64,000 nt of DNA, from assembly GCF_037975445.1 (NCBI RefSeq), contig NZ_CP150254.1, forward strand, positions 1,176,001-1,240,000, given 5' to 3'. The stretch's first letter is position 1, and every line of letters begins with the position of its first letter. Below are positions 1 through 9,032 of the stretch, piece by piece. The notes beneath the pieces were generated by a model. The model was not told where the DNA came from and searched no databases. It saw nothing but the letters and a program-made list of their open reading frames with translations. The DNA comes from Peribacillus sp. FSL P2-0133 (lineage in GTDB: Bacteria; Bacillota; Bacilli; Bacillales; DSM-1321). A program made the translations under genes and the position numbers.

Positions 1-142
1 TTGTGATATAGAAGTAAGAGAGTAAGTAATATTGCATTAGAAGCAGATGGTATTAAAAGATCATAGTTAATTCTTGCAGTGGGATGAAGCCCAAGGCATA
101 GGTTTAATATAGGAAAATAAGATTTACTTTGAAAGAATAAAA

Positions 143-179
143 AAACCCGAATAGGGATCATGTCCACTGATTCGGGTTT
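143..179 (-). terminator. Terminator of trhO
   Basis: Perfect 10-bp inverted repeat (AAACCCGAAT / ATTCGGGTTT) with a 17-nt loop. On the minus strand it is followed by a T-run, and it lies just after the trhO stop codon. The 142 bases to its left show nothing I can assign. Confidence 0.85.
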
Positions 180-185
180 GCTTTA

Positions 186-1151
186 TCATTTTGCGGTAAT
201 GGTTTCTTCGATTAGCTGTAATCTCTCAGCCACTTCTTCTTCAGAAAGGTTATGCTCGACTACATAGCGGTTACGGGGATGCACTCGGCATTCATGAGTA
301 CAGCTGCGCATATGTTTGTGCTCGTTCTCTTCACTGCAAAGGATTTTCTTGTTGCATTCAGGGTTAGCGCAATTAACATAGCGTTCGCAAGGTTCGCCGG
401 AATAAATGTCTCGACCGACAATGACATGTTCTTTTTGATTGATAGGTACGGCAATCCTTTCATCGAATACATACATTTGACCATCCCAAAGCTCACCTTG
501 GACTTCGGGATCCTTTCCGTATGTTGCGATGCCGCCATGCAGTTGGCTTACATCTTCAAAGCCTTCTTCGACAAGCCAGCCGGAGAATTTCTCACATCGG
601 ATACCGCCGGTGCAATACGTTAGGATTTTTTTGCCTTCGAACATTTCTTTATTTTCCTGGACCCAATCCGGAAGTTCACGGAAATTCGTGATTTCTGGCT
701 TGATTGCACCCCTGAAATGTCCCAAATCAAATTCATAGTCATTTCTGGCATCAAGGACGATGGCATTTTCATCTTGCATTTGCTCGAAGAACTCCTTCGG
801 GCTCAAGTATTTGCCTGTCGTCCGGTTCGGGTTGATGTCTTCTTCCAAACGAAGCGTTACAAGTTCATTTCGTGGACGAACATGCATTTTTTTGAAAGCA
901 TGGCCGTCAGCTTCATCTATTTTAAACACGATATCGGCAAAGCGGGGGTCGCTTTTCATCATGTCCATATATTTGTTGGTTTGTTCGATCGTACCAGAAA
1001 CTGTTCCGTTGATACCTTCTGCTGCCACCAAGATACGGCCTTTCAATTCAAGTACTTTACATGCCGCAAGATGCTCGGCTGCGAATTCTTCATGATTCTC
1101 GATGGGCACATACAAATAATAAAGTAATACTCTATATGGTTTTGTTTCCAT
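186..1151 (-). CDS. trhO: tRNA uridine(34) hydroxylase TrhO, rhodanese family
   Basis: A cytoplasmic enzyme that makes 5-hydroxyuridine at the wobble position 34 of tRNA in an oxygen-dependent reaction (family knowledge; older name UPF0176/YbfQ). The 321 residues fit the family: an N-terminal acylphosphatase-like domain of about 95 residues, a rhodanese domain around 125-220 with the active-site loop YCTGGIRC (Cys180, Cys186), and a C-terminal Cys/His cluster (about 259-290) with four CxxxxC-type cysteines typical of the Gram-positive form. It is a single gene with its own terminator, divergent from the nitronate monooxygenase gene. The start is ATG at 1151. Confidence 0.93.
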   Translation of the reverse strand: METKPYRVLLYYLYVPIENHEEFAAEHLAACKVLELKGRILVAAEGINGTVSGTIEQTNKYMDMMKSDPRFADIVFKIDEADGHAFKKMHVRPRNELVTLRLEEDINPNRTTGKYLSPKEFFEQMQDENAIVLDARNDYEFDLGHFRGAIKPEITNFRELPDWVQENKEMFEGKKILTYCTGGIRCEKFSGWLVEEGFEDVSQLHGGIATYGKDPEVQGELWDGQMYVFDERIAVPINQKEHVIVGRDIYSGEPCERYVNCANPECNKKILCSEENEHKHMRSCTHECRVHPRNRYVVEHNLSEEEVAERLQLIEETITAK

Positions 1152-1291
1152 TTTTATTTACCACCTATGTTTTATATTTGCAAGATATAAAGGGTGATCA
1201 TTTAGACACTTTTCTCTTACAGATAATCATTATATCAAGAAAACGTAAAAATGATAAGGGCATGAAGAAAAATCAAAAGGAGTTGTATGGA

Positions 1292-2308
1292 ATGTTGAAA
1301 GATTTAATGAGATATCCAATCATCCAAGCACCGATGGCAGGAGGAGCTTCCACCCCGAAGCTTGCGGCTTCAGTATCCAATGCAGGAGGATTGGGCTTTC
1401 TCGCAGCTGGCTATAAGACTGCAGAAGAGATGAAGGACGAGATAGGGCAGACCCGTCAGTTGACTGAGCACCCTTTTGGCGTGAATGTCTTTGTGCCAGG
1501 CAACGAGGCGGTGGATGAAAATATATTATCTGCCTATCGTGAAAAGATCGAAAAAGAGGCCGAGAGCGTTGGGGCTGAGATTGGAAAAGCCGATAGTGAT
1601 GACGATGATTGGGAAAATAAAATAACGGTATTGAAGGAGGCCGGGGTCGCCGTCGTCAGTTTTACGTTTGGATGTCCAACGGATGATGTAATAAGGGAGC
1701 TCCAGAATGTCGGTTCCCTTATAGCCGTGACAGTAACCAACCTTCAGGAAGCAAAAAGGGCGGCGGAAGGAGGTGCGGATGTACTATGTGTACAGGGGTT
1801 TGAAGCAGGGGGTCACCGGGGCAGCTTTGAAAACCGCACAGAAGATGATTACGGTCTTTTAGTTTTGATACGGTTGATACAAGGTGAGCTGAACCTGCCG
1901 ATCATTGCGGCGGGTGGATTGATGCATGGAAAGGATATCGCAGCCGTGCTCGAAGCGGGAGCAACAGCGGCACAATTGGGAACAGCTTTCCTTCGCTGTC
2001 CCGAAAGCGGGGCAAGTCCCGTCCATAAGGAAGCTCTAGGAAATCCCCGATTTACCCAGACCTCTATTACCCGAGCCTTCAGCGGCCGGAGGGCACGCGG
2101 GTTGGTGAATCACTTTATAACCGAATATGATGGCGTTGCACCAGTCGCCTATCCTTATGTCCATCACATGACAAAGCAAATGCGAAAAGTGGCTGGACAA
2201 AAAAACAATCCTGAATTGATGGCTTTGTGGGCAGGACAAGGATATAGGGTGAGCAGGGAACTTCCCGCATCGGAATTGGTTGAACTTCTTGTAGAAGAAC
2301 TAAAATGA
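1292..2308 (+). CDS. Nitronate monooxygenase (2-nitropropane dioxygenase family)
   Basis: FMN-dependent TIM-barrel enzyme that oxidises alkyl nitronates (family knowledge). Visible motifs are the N-terminal PIIQAPMAGG, SFTFGCP, the flavin-phosphate motif QGFEAGGHRG, IIAAGG and QLGTAFL. The frame is open from 1061, but the first start with a good ribosome binding site is ATG at 1292 (AAAGGAG at 1276-1282), giving 338 residues, normal for the family. It overlaps the following acetyltransferase frame closely, so the two are probably co-transcribed. The natural substrate is not evident; FabK-like enoyl reductases are related, but the motif set is closer to the NMO/YrpB group. Confidence 0.85.
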   Translation: MLKDLMRYPIIQAPMAGGASTPKLAASVSNAGGLGFLAAGYKTAEEMKDEIGQTRQLTEHPFGVNVFVPGNEAVDENILSAYREKIEKEAESVGAEIGKADSDDDDWENKITVLKEAGVAVVSFTFGCPTDDVIRELQNVGSLIAVTVTNLQEAKRAAEGGADVLCVQGFEAGGHRGSFENRTEDDYGLLVLIRLIQGELNLPIIAAGGLMHGKDIAAVLEAGATAAQLGTAFLRCPESGASPVHKEALGNPRFTQTSITRAFSGRRARGLVNHFITEYDGVAPVAYPYVHHMTKQMRKVAGQKNNPELMALWAGQGYRVSRELPASELVELLVEELK

Positions 2309-2319
2309 GAAGGGTTTGG

Positions 2320-2781
2320 ATGGAGATGGAGATAAGGGAATTATTCATGGATGAGCCACCGCCGATGCATTTATTGCTTTTGGCAGATCCTTCAAGGGAA
2401 TTGGTCGAGGAATACTTGGGAAGCGGAACATGCTTTGTTGCCGTGACTGAGGAGCGAATGATCGGTGTTTATGTTTTACTGCAAAAAGGTCCAAAACTGA
2501 TAGAGATAATGAACATCGCGGTGGATGAACGGCACCATGGAAGAGGAATCGGCAGGCAATTGATTGAACACGCCATAGGCCATGCAAGGGAACAGGGATA
2601 TAAAACGATTGAAATCGGCACGGGAAATTCGGGGATAGGGCAGCTTGCCCTTTACCAAAAATGCGGTTTTAGAATAACTGGGGTCGATCGGGATTTTTTT
2701 AATAGAAACTATTCCGAGGCCATTTATGAAAATGGGATTCAATGTCAGGATATGATTCGCATGTCACAAAGTTTAGACTAA
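2320..2781 (+). CDS. GNAT family N-acetyltransferase
   Basis: Predicted acetyl-CoA dependent acyltransferase of about 153 residues. The acetyl-CoA loop is clear: a beta strand with IMNIAVDERHHGRGIG (motif A, R/Q-x-x-G-x-G/A type), then KTIEIGTGNSGIGQLALYQKCGF. The frame is open from an ATG at 2305 that overlaps the preceding stop, but AGAAGGG at 2308-2314 favours ATG at 2320 (or 2326). It lies immediately behind the nitronate monooxygenase gene, probably in one transcript. The substrate cannot be predicted from sequence. Confidence 0.85.
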   Translation: MEMEIRELFMDEPPPMHLLLLADPSRELVEEYLGSGTCFVAVTEERMIGVYVLLQKGPKLIEIMNIAVDERHHGRGIGRQLIEHAIGHAREQGYKTIEIGTGNSGIGQLALYQKCGFRITGVDRDFFNRNYSEAIYENGIQCQDMIRMSQSLD

Positions 2782-2854
2782 GCAATGATCATCCAAGTTT
2801 GACTGAAAAGCTTTACAGACAAAAGTGCGCGTCGCATTGCTTAGGGGAATGAAC

Positions 2855-2998
2855 TTGTTCATTGGAGATATGATTTATCTTCTTTTTGCTTTACTAATGC
2901 CGTTTTTATTTGCGCTTGGCGTTTTCATATTCATTCGATCAACAAAAAGGCAAAAGGATTTTTTATCGGAGATTAATAAAGACTCACATGAAAGATAG
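2855..2998 (+). CDS. Small single-pass membrane protein, unknown function
   Basis: A 47-49 residue frame not assigned to a known family. A hydrophobic segment (LLFALLMPFLFALGVFIFI) is followed by a basic, polar C-terminal tail, so it should be a single-span membrane peptide with the tail inside. AGGGGA at 2843-2848 is correctly spaced for a TTG start at 2855; the upstream ATG at 2849 is too close to it. A strong terminator follows within 10 bases, which supports a real transcription unit. Function unknown. Confidence 0.5.
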   Translation: MFIGDMIYLLFALLMPFLFALGVFIFIRSTKRQKDFLSEINKDSHER

Positions 2999-3007
2999 CA
3001 GCAAGAG

Positions 3008-3038
3008 AAAAAGAGTGCAAAACAACGGCACTCTTTTT
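3008..3038. terminator. Bidirectional terminator
   Basis: Perfect 11-bp stem (AAAAAGAGTGC / GCACTCTTTTT, arms 3008-3018 and 3028-3038) between the small membrane protein gene and the convergent acetyltransferase gene. It carries a T-run on both strands. Confidence 0.88.
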
Positions 3039-3045
3039 CATATCT

Positions 3046-3624
3046 TCACCTTTTCAAAAAGGCTTCCAAATTCCTTTTCACACTGGGCCATTCATGCTCG
3101 AGAATACTGTAGACCACCGTGTTCCTAATCCTTCCATCTTGCAGTTTTTTCTCCATTCTCAAAATGCCTTCTTCTAGGGCGCCGAGCCTGGTTATTGCTG
3201 CACGCGATCTTTTATTGCATTCGTCCGTCCTGAATTCAACCCGTTTCATTTTCCACTTTTCAAAAGCATGCTGCAATAGCAGGTACTTACATTCTGTGTT
3301 AATGGCTGTCCGCCATTTGTCGGGATGATACCAAGTCGCACCGATTTCCAGGGATTGATTATGAAATTGAATATTTCTTAAGCTCGTGCTGCCAACTATC
3401 GAATCATCAGTCTGATCGATAACGACAAATGGATGATGAAGTTCCTGTTCCCTTGCTCGAATGCCATCCTTTACATAGGAAATCGCCTCGTCATATGACA
3501 AAATTTTTGTTGCGCTCCATTCCCATATTTCAGTTGGCAGGGAAGCGGTGTAAAGCGGTTCGATATGATGATCCATCATCGGGGTGAGTATCACGTGTTT
3601 CCCGAATAATTCGATATGTTCCAT
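3046..3624 (-). CDS. GNAT acetyltransferase, RimJ/RimL type
   Basis: About 192 residues, similar to the RimJ/RimL group that acetylates N-termini of ribosomal proteins or small molecules (family knowledge; substrate here unknown). Visible features are the N-terminal GKHVILTPMMDHHIEPLY, the central LEIGATWYHPDKWRTAINTECKY region and the acetyl-CoA segment ending in VEFRTDECNKRSRAAITRLGA. The start is ATG at 3624, preceded by a very strong GAGGAGG; the frame extends to 3687 without support. It is divergent from the MocR regulator with about 100 bases between them, which suggests that regulator may control it. Confidence 0.87.
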   Translation of the reverse strand: MEHIELFGKHVILTPMMDHHIEPLYTASLPTEIWEWSATKILSYDEAISYVKDGIRAREQELHHPFVVIDQTDDSIVGSTSLRNIQFHNQSLEIGATWYHPDKWRTAINTECKYLLLQHAFEKWKMKRVEFRTDECNKRSRAAITRLGALEEGILRMEKKLQDGRIRNTVVYSILEHEWPSVKRNLEAFLKR

Positions 3625-3663
3625 AGTCTCCTCCTCTTGATTGATATCTTCATTATAAAAATA

Positions 3664-3712
3664 TTCTGGTCCTGCAATAAGGGCCAACGCTGATATAATT
3701 TATGGAACCAGT
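3664..3712. promoter_or_regulatory. Divergent promoter region of the MocR and GNAT genes
   Basis: TATAAT at 3694-3699 is a good -10 element for the MocR gene, but no good -35 stands 17 bases upstream. CTGGTCC (3666-3672) and TGGAACCAG (3703-3711) flank it and resemble the GGTCC/GGACC half sites often seen at MocR-regulated promoters. That they form an operator is an inference. Confidence 0.35.
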
Positions 3713-3727
3713 TTGAAGGAGGACCAA

Positions 3728-5119
3728 ATGTTTGAAATCACTCTAAACTTAGATAAAACGAATAAAGAAGCTTTATATGTCCAATTGTATAAATACTTTA
3801 TTAAGGAAATACAGAATGGACAAATAAAGGCCGGAATGAAGCTGCCTTCTAAACGAAAACTAGCTTTGCATTTAGGGATAGGCCTAAATACAGTGGATAC
3901 GGCTTATCAGCAGTTGATGGCAGAAGGATATGTGGAAAGTCAATTAAGGAAAGGTTATTACGTAGCCGATTTAGAGCCGATCTCACCTTTGAATGAGCCT
4001 TTGCCTGTAAAAGAAGGGATGATGTGCCCTCCGAATGAAAGAAATGAGATAGATTTCAATCATGGACGGGTGGACGTGGATTCTTTCCCGCATGCCGTGT
4101 GGAAAAAATGCTTGAACAATACATTGTATCTACAGGAAAGGGAAATGTTCATGAGCGGTGATCCTCAAGGGGAATGGGGGCTCCGGTCTGAGATCTCATC
4201 CTATCTATTTCAATCGAGAGGAGTTCGCTGCGGGGCTGATCAAATCATCATTGGGGCAGGTACCCAGTATTTCATCCATCTGCTGCGGTTACTTCTTGGA
4301 AATGAGCGGGTATTTGGGTTGGAAGACCCTGGCTTTCATCGAGTAAGGGAGGTACTGAGGTTGGAGGAAGCGGATATGGCATTCATACCCTTGGATGAAA
4401 GTGGAATGAGTGTGGACTCCTTGAAAGAGAGTGCCGCGAATGTTGCCTATGTCACTCCTTCCCATCAATTTCCTTCCGGTATGATCATGCCGATAACTAG
4501 AAGGGTGGAATTGCTGAATTGGGCAGTGGGAAAAAAAGGTTATATCATTGAAGATGATTATGACGGGGAATTCCGACATTCAGGTAAACCGATTCCGTCC
4601 TTGCAGGGGTTGGACACAAAGGGAACGGTCATCTACCTAGGCACTTTTTCAAAGTCGCTCATCCCATCAATCAGGGTGGGATTCATGGTGTTACCCATGG
4701 AGCTGGCTTGCCGCTATCAGGAGAAGTTAATTGGATATAAACAGACCGTTTCCAGACTGATTCAGGAAACGCTCTGTCTTTTTATGAAAAATGGACATTG
4801 GGAACGCCATCTAAATAAAATGCGAACGATTTATCGTAAAAAAAATAAGGTGCTGCTGAATGAAATAGAAGAGAGCTTCCATGATCGTGTAGCCGTAATC
4901 GGTGAAAAGTCAGGATTGCACGTTCTTTTAAAAGTAAAAAACGGCAGCAGTGAGGCAGAGCTCATTCAAAAGGCAGCCAGTGTTGGGGTTAAAGTCCGCC
5001 CAACTTCGGTTTATCATTCTAAGAATGTGAAAGATCCGACTATTTTGATTGGGTACGGTGGTTTAACCGAAAAGGAAATCAAAGCGGGAATCCGACTTTT
5101 AAAAATGGCATGGCTATAG
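3728..5119 (+). CDS. MocR/GabR-type regulator (GntR HTH fused to class I aminotransferase domain)
   Basis: Pyridoxal-phosphate dependent transcription regulator of 463 residues. Residues about 10-78 form the GntR winged helix (YKYFIKEIQNGQIKAGMKLPS, then SKRKLALHLGIGLNTVDTAY). The rest is an aminotransferase-like domain with PSHQFPSGMIM, EDDYDGEFR and the PLP-lysine motif TFSKSLIPSIRVGFM. The start is ATG at 3728 with GAAGGAGGA at 3715-3723. MocR proteins normally control a neighbouring operon and themselves; the divergent GNAT gene is the likely target (inference). The effector could be PLP, GABA or another amino compound. Confidence 0.9.
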   Translation: MFEITLNLDKTNKEALYVQLYKYFIKEIQNGQIKAGMKLPSKRKLALHLGIGLNTVDTAYQQLMAEGYVESQLRKGYYVADLEPISPLNEPLPVKEGMMCPPNERNEIDFNHGRVDVDSFPHAVWKKCLNNTLYLQEREMFMSGDPQGEWGLRSEISSYLFQSRGVRCGADQIIIGAGTQYFIHLLRLLLGNERVFGLEDPGFHRVREVLRLEEADMAFIPLDESGMSVDSLKESAANVAYVTPSHQFPSGMIMPITRRVELLNWAVGKKGYIIEDDYDGEFRHSGKPIPSLQGLDTKGTVIYLGTFSKSLIPSIRVGFMVLPMELACRYQEKLIGYKQTVSRLIQETLCLFMKNGHWERHLNKMRTIYRKKNKVLLNEIEESFHDRVAVIGEKSGLHVLLKVKNGSSEAELIQKAASVGVKVRPTSVYHSKNVKDPTILIGYGGLTEKEIKAGIRLLKMAWL

Positions 5120-5187
5120 CTTGGTGCGAAAAAATAAGGAAAAGGCCTTGATTTACACTTATTCAACAATGATATAAGGTATCCATT

Positions 5188-5607
5188 TTAGTTTCTTATA
5201 TTATTGAGGATTTTAAGGACCGTCTGGAAAAATATTTCCTGTTCTTCCTCAGTAATGCCTTCCAGGGCTTTTCCTTCGATTTTTTCTGCAATCTTAAGAC
5301 ATTTTGTATGTACTTCTTTTCCCCGGGAAGTCAGTTCGATTCGTTTTTCCTGTTCATCTTTTCCAGGAACTTGTTTAATCATATTATTCTGTTCCATGCT
5401 GTTGACCGAACGTGTGATGATAACACTATCAACATCCAAGTAACTGCAAATATCGGGAATTGTGGAATATCCACAGTTCTTTAAATAATTGAGGATTGTC
5501 CACTGATTATGGTAAATTTCAAGGGCTGTAATTTGTTCATTCATTTTGCTGACTAATGATCTCGATACTTGTAAATATTGATGAAATAATTGAGTAGGGT
5601 TCGTCAT
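5188..5607 (-). CDS. MarR family transcriptional regulator
   Basis: About 139 residues with the MarR layout: N-terminal dimerisation helices, then a winged HTH (QWTILNYLKNCGYSTIPDICSYL, DVDSVIITRSVNSME), the wing with KQVPGKDEQEKRIELTSRG, and a C-terminal helix pair. The start is ATG at 5607, eight bases after AAAGGAG; an earlier in-frame ATG at 5640 has no binding site. No obvious target is adjacent: the MocR gene converges on it and a small gene of unknown role lies upstream. The ligand is unknown. Confidence 0.9.
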   Translation of the reverse strand: MTNPTQLFHQYLQVSRSLVSKMNEQITALEIYHNQWTILNYLKNCGYSTIPDICSYLDVDSVIITRSVNSMEQNNMIKQVPGKDEQEKRIELTSRGKEVHTKCLKIAEKIEGKALEGITEEEQEIFFQTVLKILNNIRN

Positions 5608-5640
5608 ATGATTCTCCTTTATAATGGTCGACCAGTCCAT

Positions 5641-5921
5641 TATATTCTTTAATTCTTAAAAGTCTATTGTAAAGAATCATTTTTTTCAGTCAATGTTTAT
5701 TTTTGGAAGTAAAGCAGGAGAGGGGGGATTCCGGCAATGCGAATGAATTATGGGAGAGTCCAATTGTACTGAATTTTCAAAAAATTACAAGAGGGACCTT
5801 AATATATGATGGCAAAAATATATTTTCTTCAAATGTTCTATTAGCAGGTACCAAAGTGCCGCCGAGAATTGGTAAAAGTCAATACGACACATCACCTTGA
5901 AGCTGAATGCAATTATTCTGC
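5641..5921. other. Intergenic region with no assignable gene
   Basis: About 280 bases between the MarR gene and the next terminator. A 65-codon plus-strand frame (5703-5900) is open, but it has no ribosome binding site and no recognisable family, so I do not call it. The region must carry the MarR promoter on the minus strand; I see no clear -35/-10 pair. Confidence 0.4.
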
Positions 5922-5959
5922 AACCAAAAACCAGCCTCTAAAGTGGCTGGTTTTTGGTT
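5922..5959. terminator. Strong bidirectional terminator
   Basis: Perfect 15-bp stem (arms 5922-5936 and 5945-5959, outer sequence AACCAAAAACCAGCC) with an 8-nt loop. On the minus strand the first stem arm overlaps the stop codon of the next gene. Confidence 0.88.
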
Positions 5960-6161
5960 AAACCCTCTCGCTGGTGGAGCGGTGCTTTGTTTCTTTTTTA
6001 TTTCGTTCTTCTTGTCGTTCATATTTTATTTCATCAATTGGTAAATCATCAATGGGCATGACCACTTGATCACGTTCCAGCTGTTTTTCCTGATCTTTCT
6101 TGAATGCCTTGGATTTATCATTACGTTCCTCAAGATACTTTTCTTTATCTTTATTATCCAA
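5958..6161 (-). CDS. Small highly charged protein, unknown function
   Basis: About 67 residues, very rich in Lys, Glu and Asp, with no membrane segment and probably largely helical or disordered (KDKEKYLEERNDKSKAFKKD near the N-terminus, then a VMPIDDLPIDEIKYERQ stretch). A TTG start at 6161 lies about eight bases after GGAGGG; the frame extends further upstream but that part looks non-coding. A terminator directly follows. I do not recognise the family. Confidence 0.6.
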   Translation of the reverse strand: MDNKDKEKYLEERNDKSKAFKKDQEKQLERDQVVMPIDDLPIDEIKYERQEERNKKETKHRSTSERV

Positions 6162-6289
6162 TGTCAATCCCTCCATCTCTTTGTATCTCTTTTTCCCCTT
6201 ATTGAGAAAATAAAACGTATAAGCGAAATATATGTGACCCCATTTCATAAATATAAGGAGAACAGGAAAGTGCAAGGAGGGTTTGTTCA

Positions 6290-7333
6290 GTGAATGTCGC
6301 CGTCTTTTTCCGTTGGTTTTGGAGAGGTATTCTCCTTTTAGGCATATTAATCGTCATTCCCTATTCATGGGCTTTGATTTTAGCATTGCTTACCGCCATT
6401 CTTTTGGATGGATTGGTCCGCATGATTAGTGAAACGGCAAAGCTGCATCGCTTTTGGGCAGTATTGATTTCGTTTGCTCTATATGTAGGCGGGCTTATGA
6501 GCATCACTTATTTTTCCTTTTCGGTATTAATCAAGAAGGTCATTATCTATTCGGAGGAATTTCCTGGTTTCATACGTGAAGTGTATTTGACGGCTATATT
6601 GCCAGTCATTAGGCAATGGGAAAGGTATTCCCAAACGTTGCCGCCAAATCTCATACAGTCCATTGAACAAACGATGGAAAAGGGAGTCAGGGCTTTAGAG
6701 GGGTTCACAGAGGGCTTTGTTCAGGATATGGTTCAGTTCGTTACACTCATTCCCGGATTTTTCATTGACTTTTTAATTTATTTAATCGCTTTATTCTTAT
6801 TTAGTCTTGAATTGCCTAAGTTAAGAAAAAAGGCAGTCCTTTATTTAAAGACATCCACTTATCAAAAGATTTCGCTAGTTTATCAAGATTTAAGTATGGC
6901 AGCCGTAGGCTTCATCAAGGCACAAATCCTTTTGAGTTTAATAACTTTCATCATGGCTTATGGAGGACTGTGGTTATTAAATGTGAAGTATACAATTCCA
7001 TTGGCATTGTTAATAGTAGTTGTGGACATTCTTCCTATCTTGGGGACGGGATCTGTACTGGTTCCTTGGGCAGTAATTGTTTGGGCTCAAGGAAACCATC
7101 ATCTAGGTGTTGGCCTCATCATCCTATTCCTGGTCATTACCATCGTAAGAAGGACCATCGAACCGAAAATCTATTCAGCAAATATGGGATTGAGCCCATT
7201 GGCATCTTTGGTCAGCCTTTATTTAGGGTTTAAAATGCTTGGTTTCATCGGGCTTTTCCTTGGACCTTCGATACTGATTGTTTATGATACGCTAAAGAGG
7301 GCAGGTGTCATCAAACCCAACTTCAAAATATGA
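6290..7333 (+). CDS. AI-2E family (YtvI-like) integral membrane protein
   Basis: A polytopic membrane protein of 347 residues with seven to eight hydrophobic segments and a central soluble stretch (about 85-150). The C-terminal family signature is present: VVVDILPILGTGSVLVPWAV followed by RRTIEPKIYSANMGLSPLASL and GLFLGPSILIVYD. It belongs to the AI-2E transporter superfamily; the pattern is closest to the YtvI branch linked with sporulation, but I cannot separate it from the general permease branch with certainty. The start is GTG at 6290, nine bases after AAGGAGG. Substrate unknown. Confidence 0.85.
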   Translation: MNVAVFFRWFWRGILLLGILIVIPYSWALILALLTAILLDGLVRMISETAKLHRFWAVLISFALYVGGLMSITYFSFSVLIKKVIIYSEEFPGFIREVYLTAILPVIRQWERYSQTLPPNLIQSIEQTMEKGVRALEGFTEGFVQDMVQFVTLIPGFFIDFLIYLIALFLFSLELPKLRKKAVLYLKTSTYQKISLVYQDLSMAAVGFIKAQILLSLITFIMAYGGLWLLNVKYTIPLALLIVVVDILPILGTGSVLVPWAVIVWAQGNHHLGVGLIILFLVITIVRRTIEPKIYSANMGLSPLASLVSLYLGFKMLGFIGLFLGPSILIVYDTLKRAGVIKPNFKI

Positions 7334-7340
7334 AAGATTA

Positions 7341-7490
7341 TTAGATGTTTTTTGCCTGATTTCTTAAATTTGACATATCCTTTACAGCTTTACCTTGACC
7401 GTTACAATGATTGCAGTCCCGGGAAAAGAATTGCAGATAGCGGGTTTTCCCTTTCCCTTTGCAGTGTTGGCAAATGGTTATGAGTTTCAT
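7341..7490 (-). CDS. Mini zinc-finger protein with DnaJ-type CxxCxGxG motifs
   Basis: A 49-residue protein built around two DnaJ-like half fingers: CQHCKGKGK near residue 7 and CNHCNGQGK near residue 26. Four cysteines can bind one zinc ion, as in the DnaJ central domain, but there is no J domain. GAAGGAG stands ten bases before the ATG at 7490. It converges tightly with the YtvI-like gene (7 bases apart). Short CxxCxGxG proteins of this type are known in bacilli, mostly without assigned function; a role as zinc-binding or RNA/protein-binding adaptor is conceivable but not shown. Confidence 0.75.
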   Translation of the reverse strand: MKLITICQHCKGKGKTRYLQFFSRDCNHCNGQGKAVKDMSNLRNQAKNI

Positions 7491-7636
7491 GATTCCTCAC
7501 TCCTTCAAAAAGTATCGCTTTTCTAACAGTATGAAACAATAAAGGTAGAACTATACTTCATGTAATCATTCAATGTTAAATGAAGCAGGTTTTATATAAT
7601 ATGTTTTTATTTCATTTCATGTACCAGTTGGAAAAA

Positions 7637-7678
7637 AATAACCCCCGCTCCTATTGTCAATTAGGAACGGGGGTTATT
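7637..7678. terminator. Bidirectional terminator
   Basis: 17-bp stem with one mismatch (arms 7637-7653 and 7662-7678, core AATAACCCCCG / CGGGGGTTATT) directly after the stop codon of the DUF21-CBS gene. Confidence 0.85.
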
Positions 7679-7679
7679 A

Positions 7680-9032
7680 TCATGAAACGATTTCAGTTTG
7701 TGATATTATCGGGAATTCTTTTACTTCGCTTACGACTTTTGCTTGTTTGTATATTTCAATATAACGAATATGGTGATCTTCCATTTCTTTTATCCTAAAG
7801 TTATAGGGACCATAAGTCAGGATATCACCTTGTTTGGCCTCGTAATTCTCGGTAAGGATCCATCCGCCCATCGTATCAATATCTTCGTCATTGATATCCA
7901 ATCCAAGTAAATCATTCACTTCACTGACTAATACCTTGGCATCGATGATGTAGTGATCTTCTTTTAATTTGCGGACATCTGGAACTTCATCCAGGTCGAA
8001 CTCATCGCGGATATCGCCAACGATTTCTTCAAGGATATCTTCAACGGTCACCAAACCTGACGTACCGCCGTATTCATCCATGAGGATAGCCATGTGGATG
8101 CGCTCCTTTTGCATTTTTAAAAGTAAATCGTGAATTGGGATACTGTCAATGACACGGATGATCGGACGAACATATCGTTGGATCGTTGATGCTGCCTGAT
8201 TGTTCCTGTCTATCATTTCAGTGAATAGCTCTTTTATATTGACCATTCCGATAACATGGTCTTTATCTCCGTCAATGACAGGATATCGTGTAAAGTTCTC
8301 TTCCGCCATGACGGTGAAAAACTGTTGAATCGTATCATCTTTGGAAACCGTTGCAATTTCTGTACGTGGAACCATGATTTCTTTTGCAATCCGATCATCG
8401 AATTCAAAAATTTTATTCACATATTTAAACTCTGATTGGTTAATTTCGCCACTTTTGTAGCTTTCGGAAACAATGATACGAAGCTCTTCTTCTGTATGAG
8501 CCAAATCATGTTCGGAAACTGCTTTTAATCCTAGCATTCTTGTAAGCGTCCTTGCAGAGCCATTCAGTACCCAGATGAAAGGATACATGATTTTGTTAAA
8601 AGCAATTAAAGGTTTGGAAACCAATAAAGTTACTTGCTCCGCTTTTTGAATCGCCAATGTTTTTGGTGCCAATTCCCCAACAACCACATGTATGAAAGTA
8701 ATTAAAGAAAAGGCAATTGCAACCGAGAGTGCATGTGAAGCTGAATTTGGAAGATTCAATTGATTCAAGAGTGGGTGCAAAATCCTTTCAACTGTCGGTT
8801 CCCCAAGCACCCCAAGCCCTAGAGCGGTAACGGTAATTCCGAGCTGGCATGTTGAAAGGTATTCATCCAGGTTGGATATGACTTTCTTTGCTGAAAGAGC
8901 ATTCGGCTTTCCTTCTTCAATTAATTGATCGACCCTCGTGCTTCTCACTTTAACAATCGCAAACTCCGTAGCTACAAAAAATGCTGTTAAAGCAATTAAA
9001 ATGGCAATAAGAACCAAGTTTATTATGTCCAA
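7680..9032 (-). CDS. DUF21-CBS-CorC membrane protein (Mg2+ efflux / 'hemolysin' family), paralog 1
   Basis: A 450-residue membrane protein of the CNNM/CorC family; the Bacillus member MpfA (YhdP) exports Mg2+ (family knowledge). Layout: N-terminal transmembrane DUF21 domain (about 1-190, with a [10 protein letters not shown] segment), a CBS pair (about 205-335, [47 protein letters not shown]), and a C-terminal CorC_HlyC domain. The start is TTG at 9032, with an unusual structured leader described separately. A close paralog lies at 12134-13465. Whether it exports Mg2+ or another cation cannot be read from sequence. Confidence 0.9.
   Translation of the reverse strand: MDIINLVLIAILIALTAFFVATEFAIVKVRSTRVDQLIEEGKPNALSAKKVISNLDEYLSTCQLGITVTALGLGVLGEPTVERILHPLLNQLNLPNSASHALSVAIAFSLITFIHVVVGELAPKTLAIQKAEQVTLLVSKPLIAFNKIMYPFIWVLNGSARTLTRMLGLKAVSEHDLAHTEEELRIIVSESYKSGEINQSEFKYVNKIFEFDDRIAKEIMVPRTEIATVSKDDTIQQFFTVMAEENFTRYPVIDGDKDHVIGMVNIKELFTEMIDRNNQAASTIQRYVRPIIRVIDSIPIHDLLLKMQKERIHMAILMDEYGGTSGLVTVEDILEEIVGDIRDEFDLDEVPDVRKLKEDHYIIDAKVLVSEVNDLLGLDINDEDIDTMGGWILTENYEAKQGDILTYGPYNFRIKEMEDHHIRYIEIYKQAKVVSEVKEFPIISQTEIVS

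Noticed and set aside
5703..5900. 65-codon plus-strand frame after the MarR gene
   Set aside because: No ribosome binding site and no family pattern; it ends just before the terminator of a minus-strand gene.
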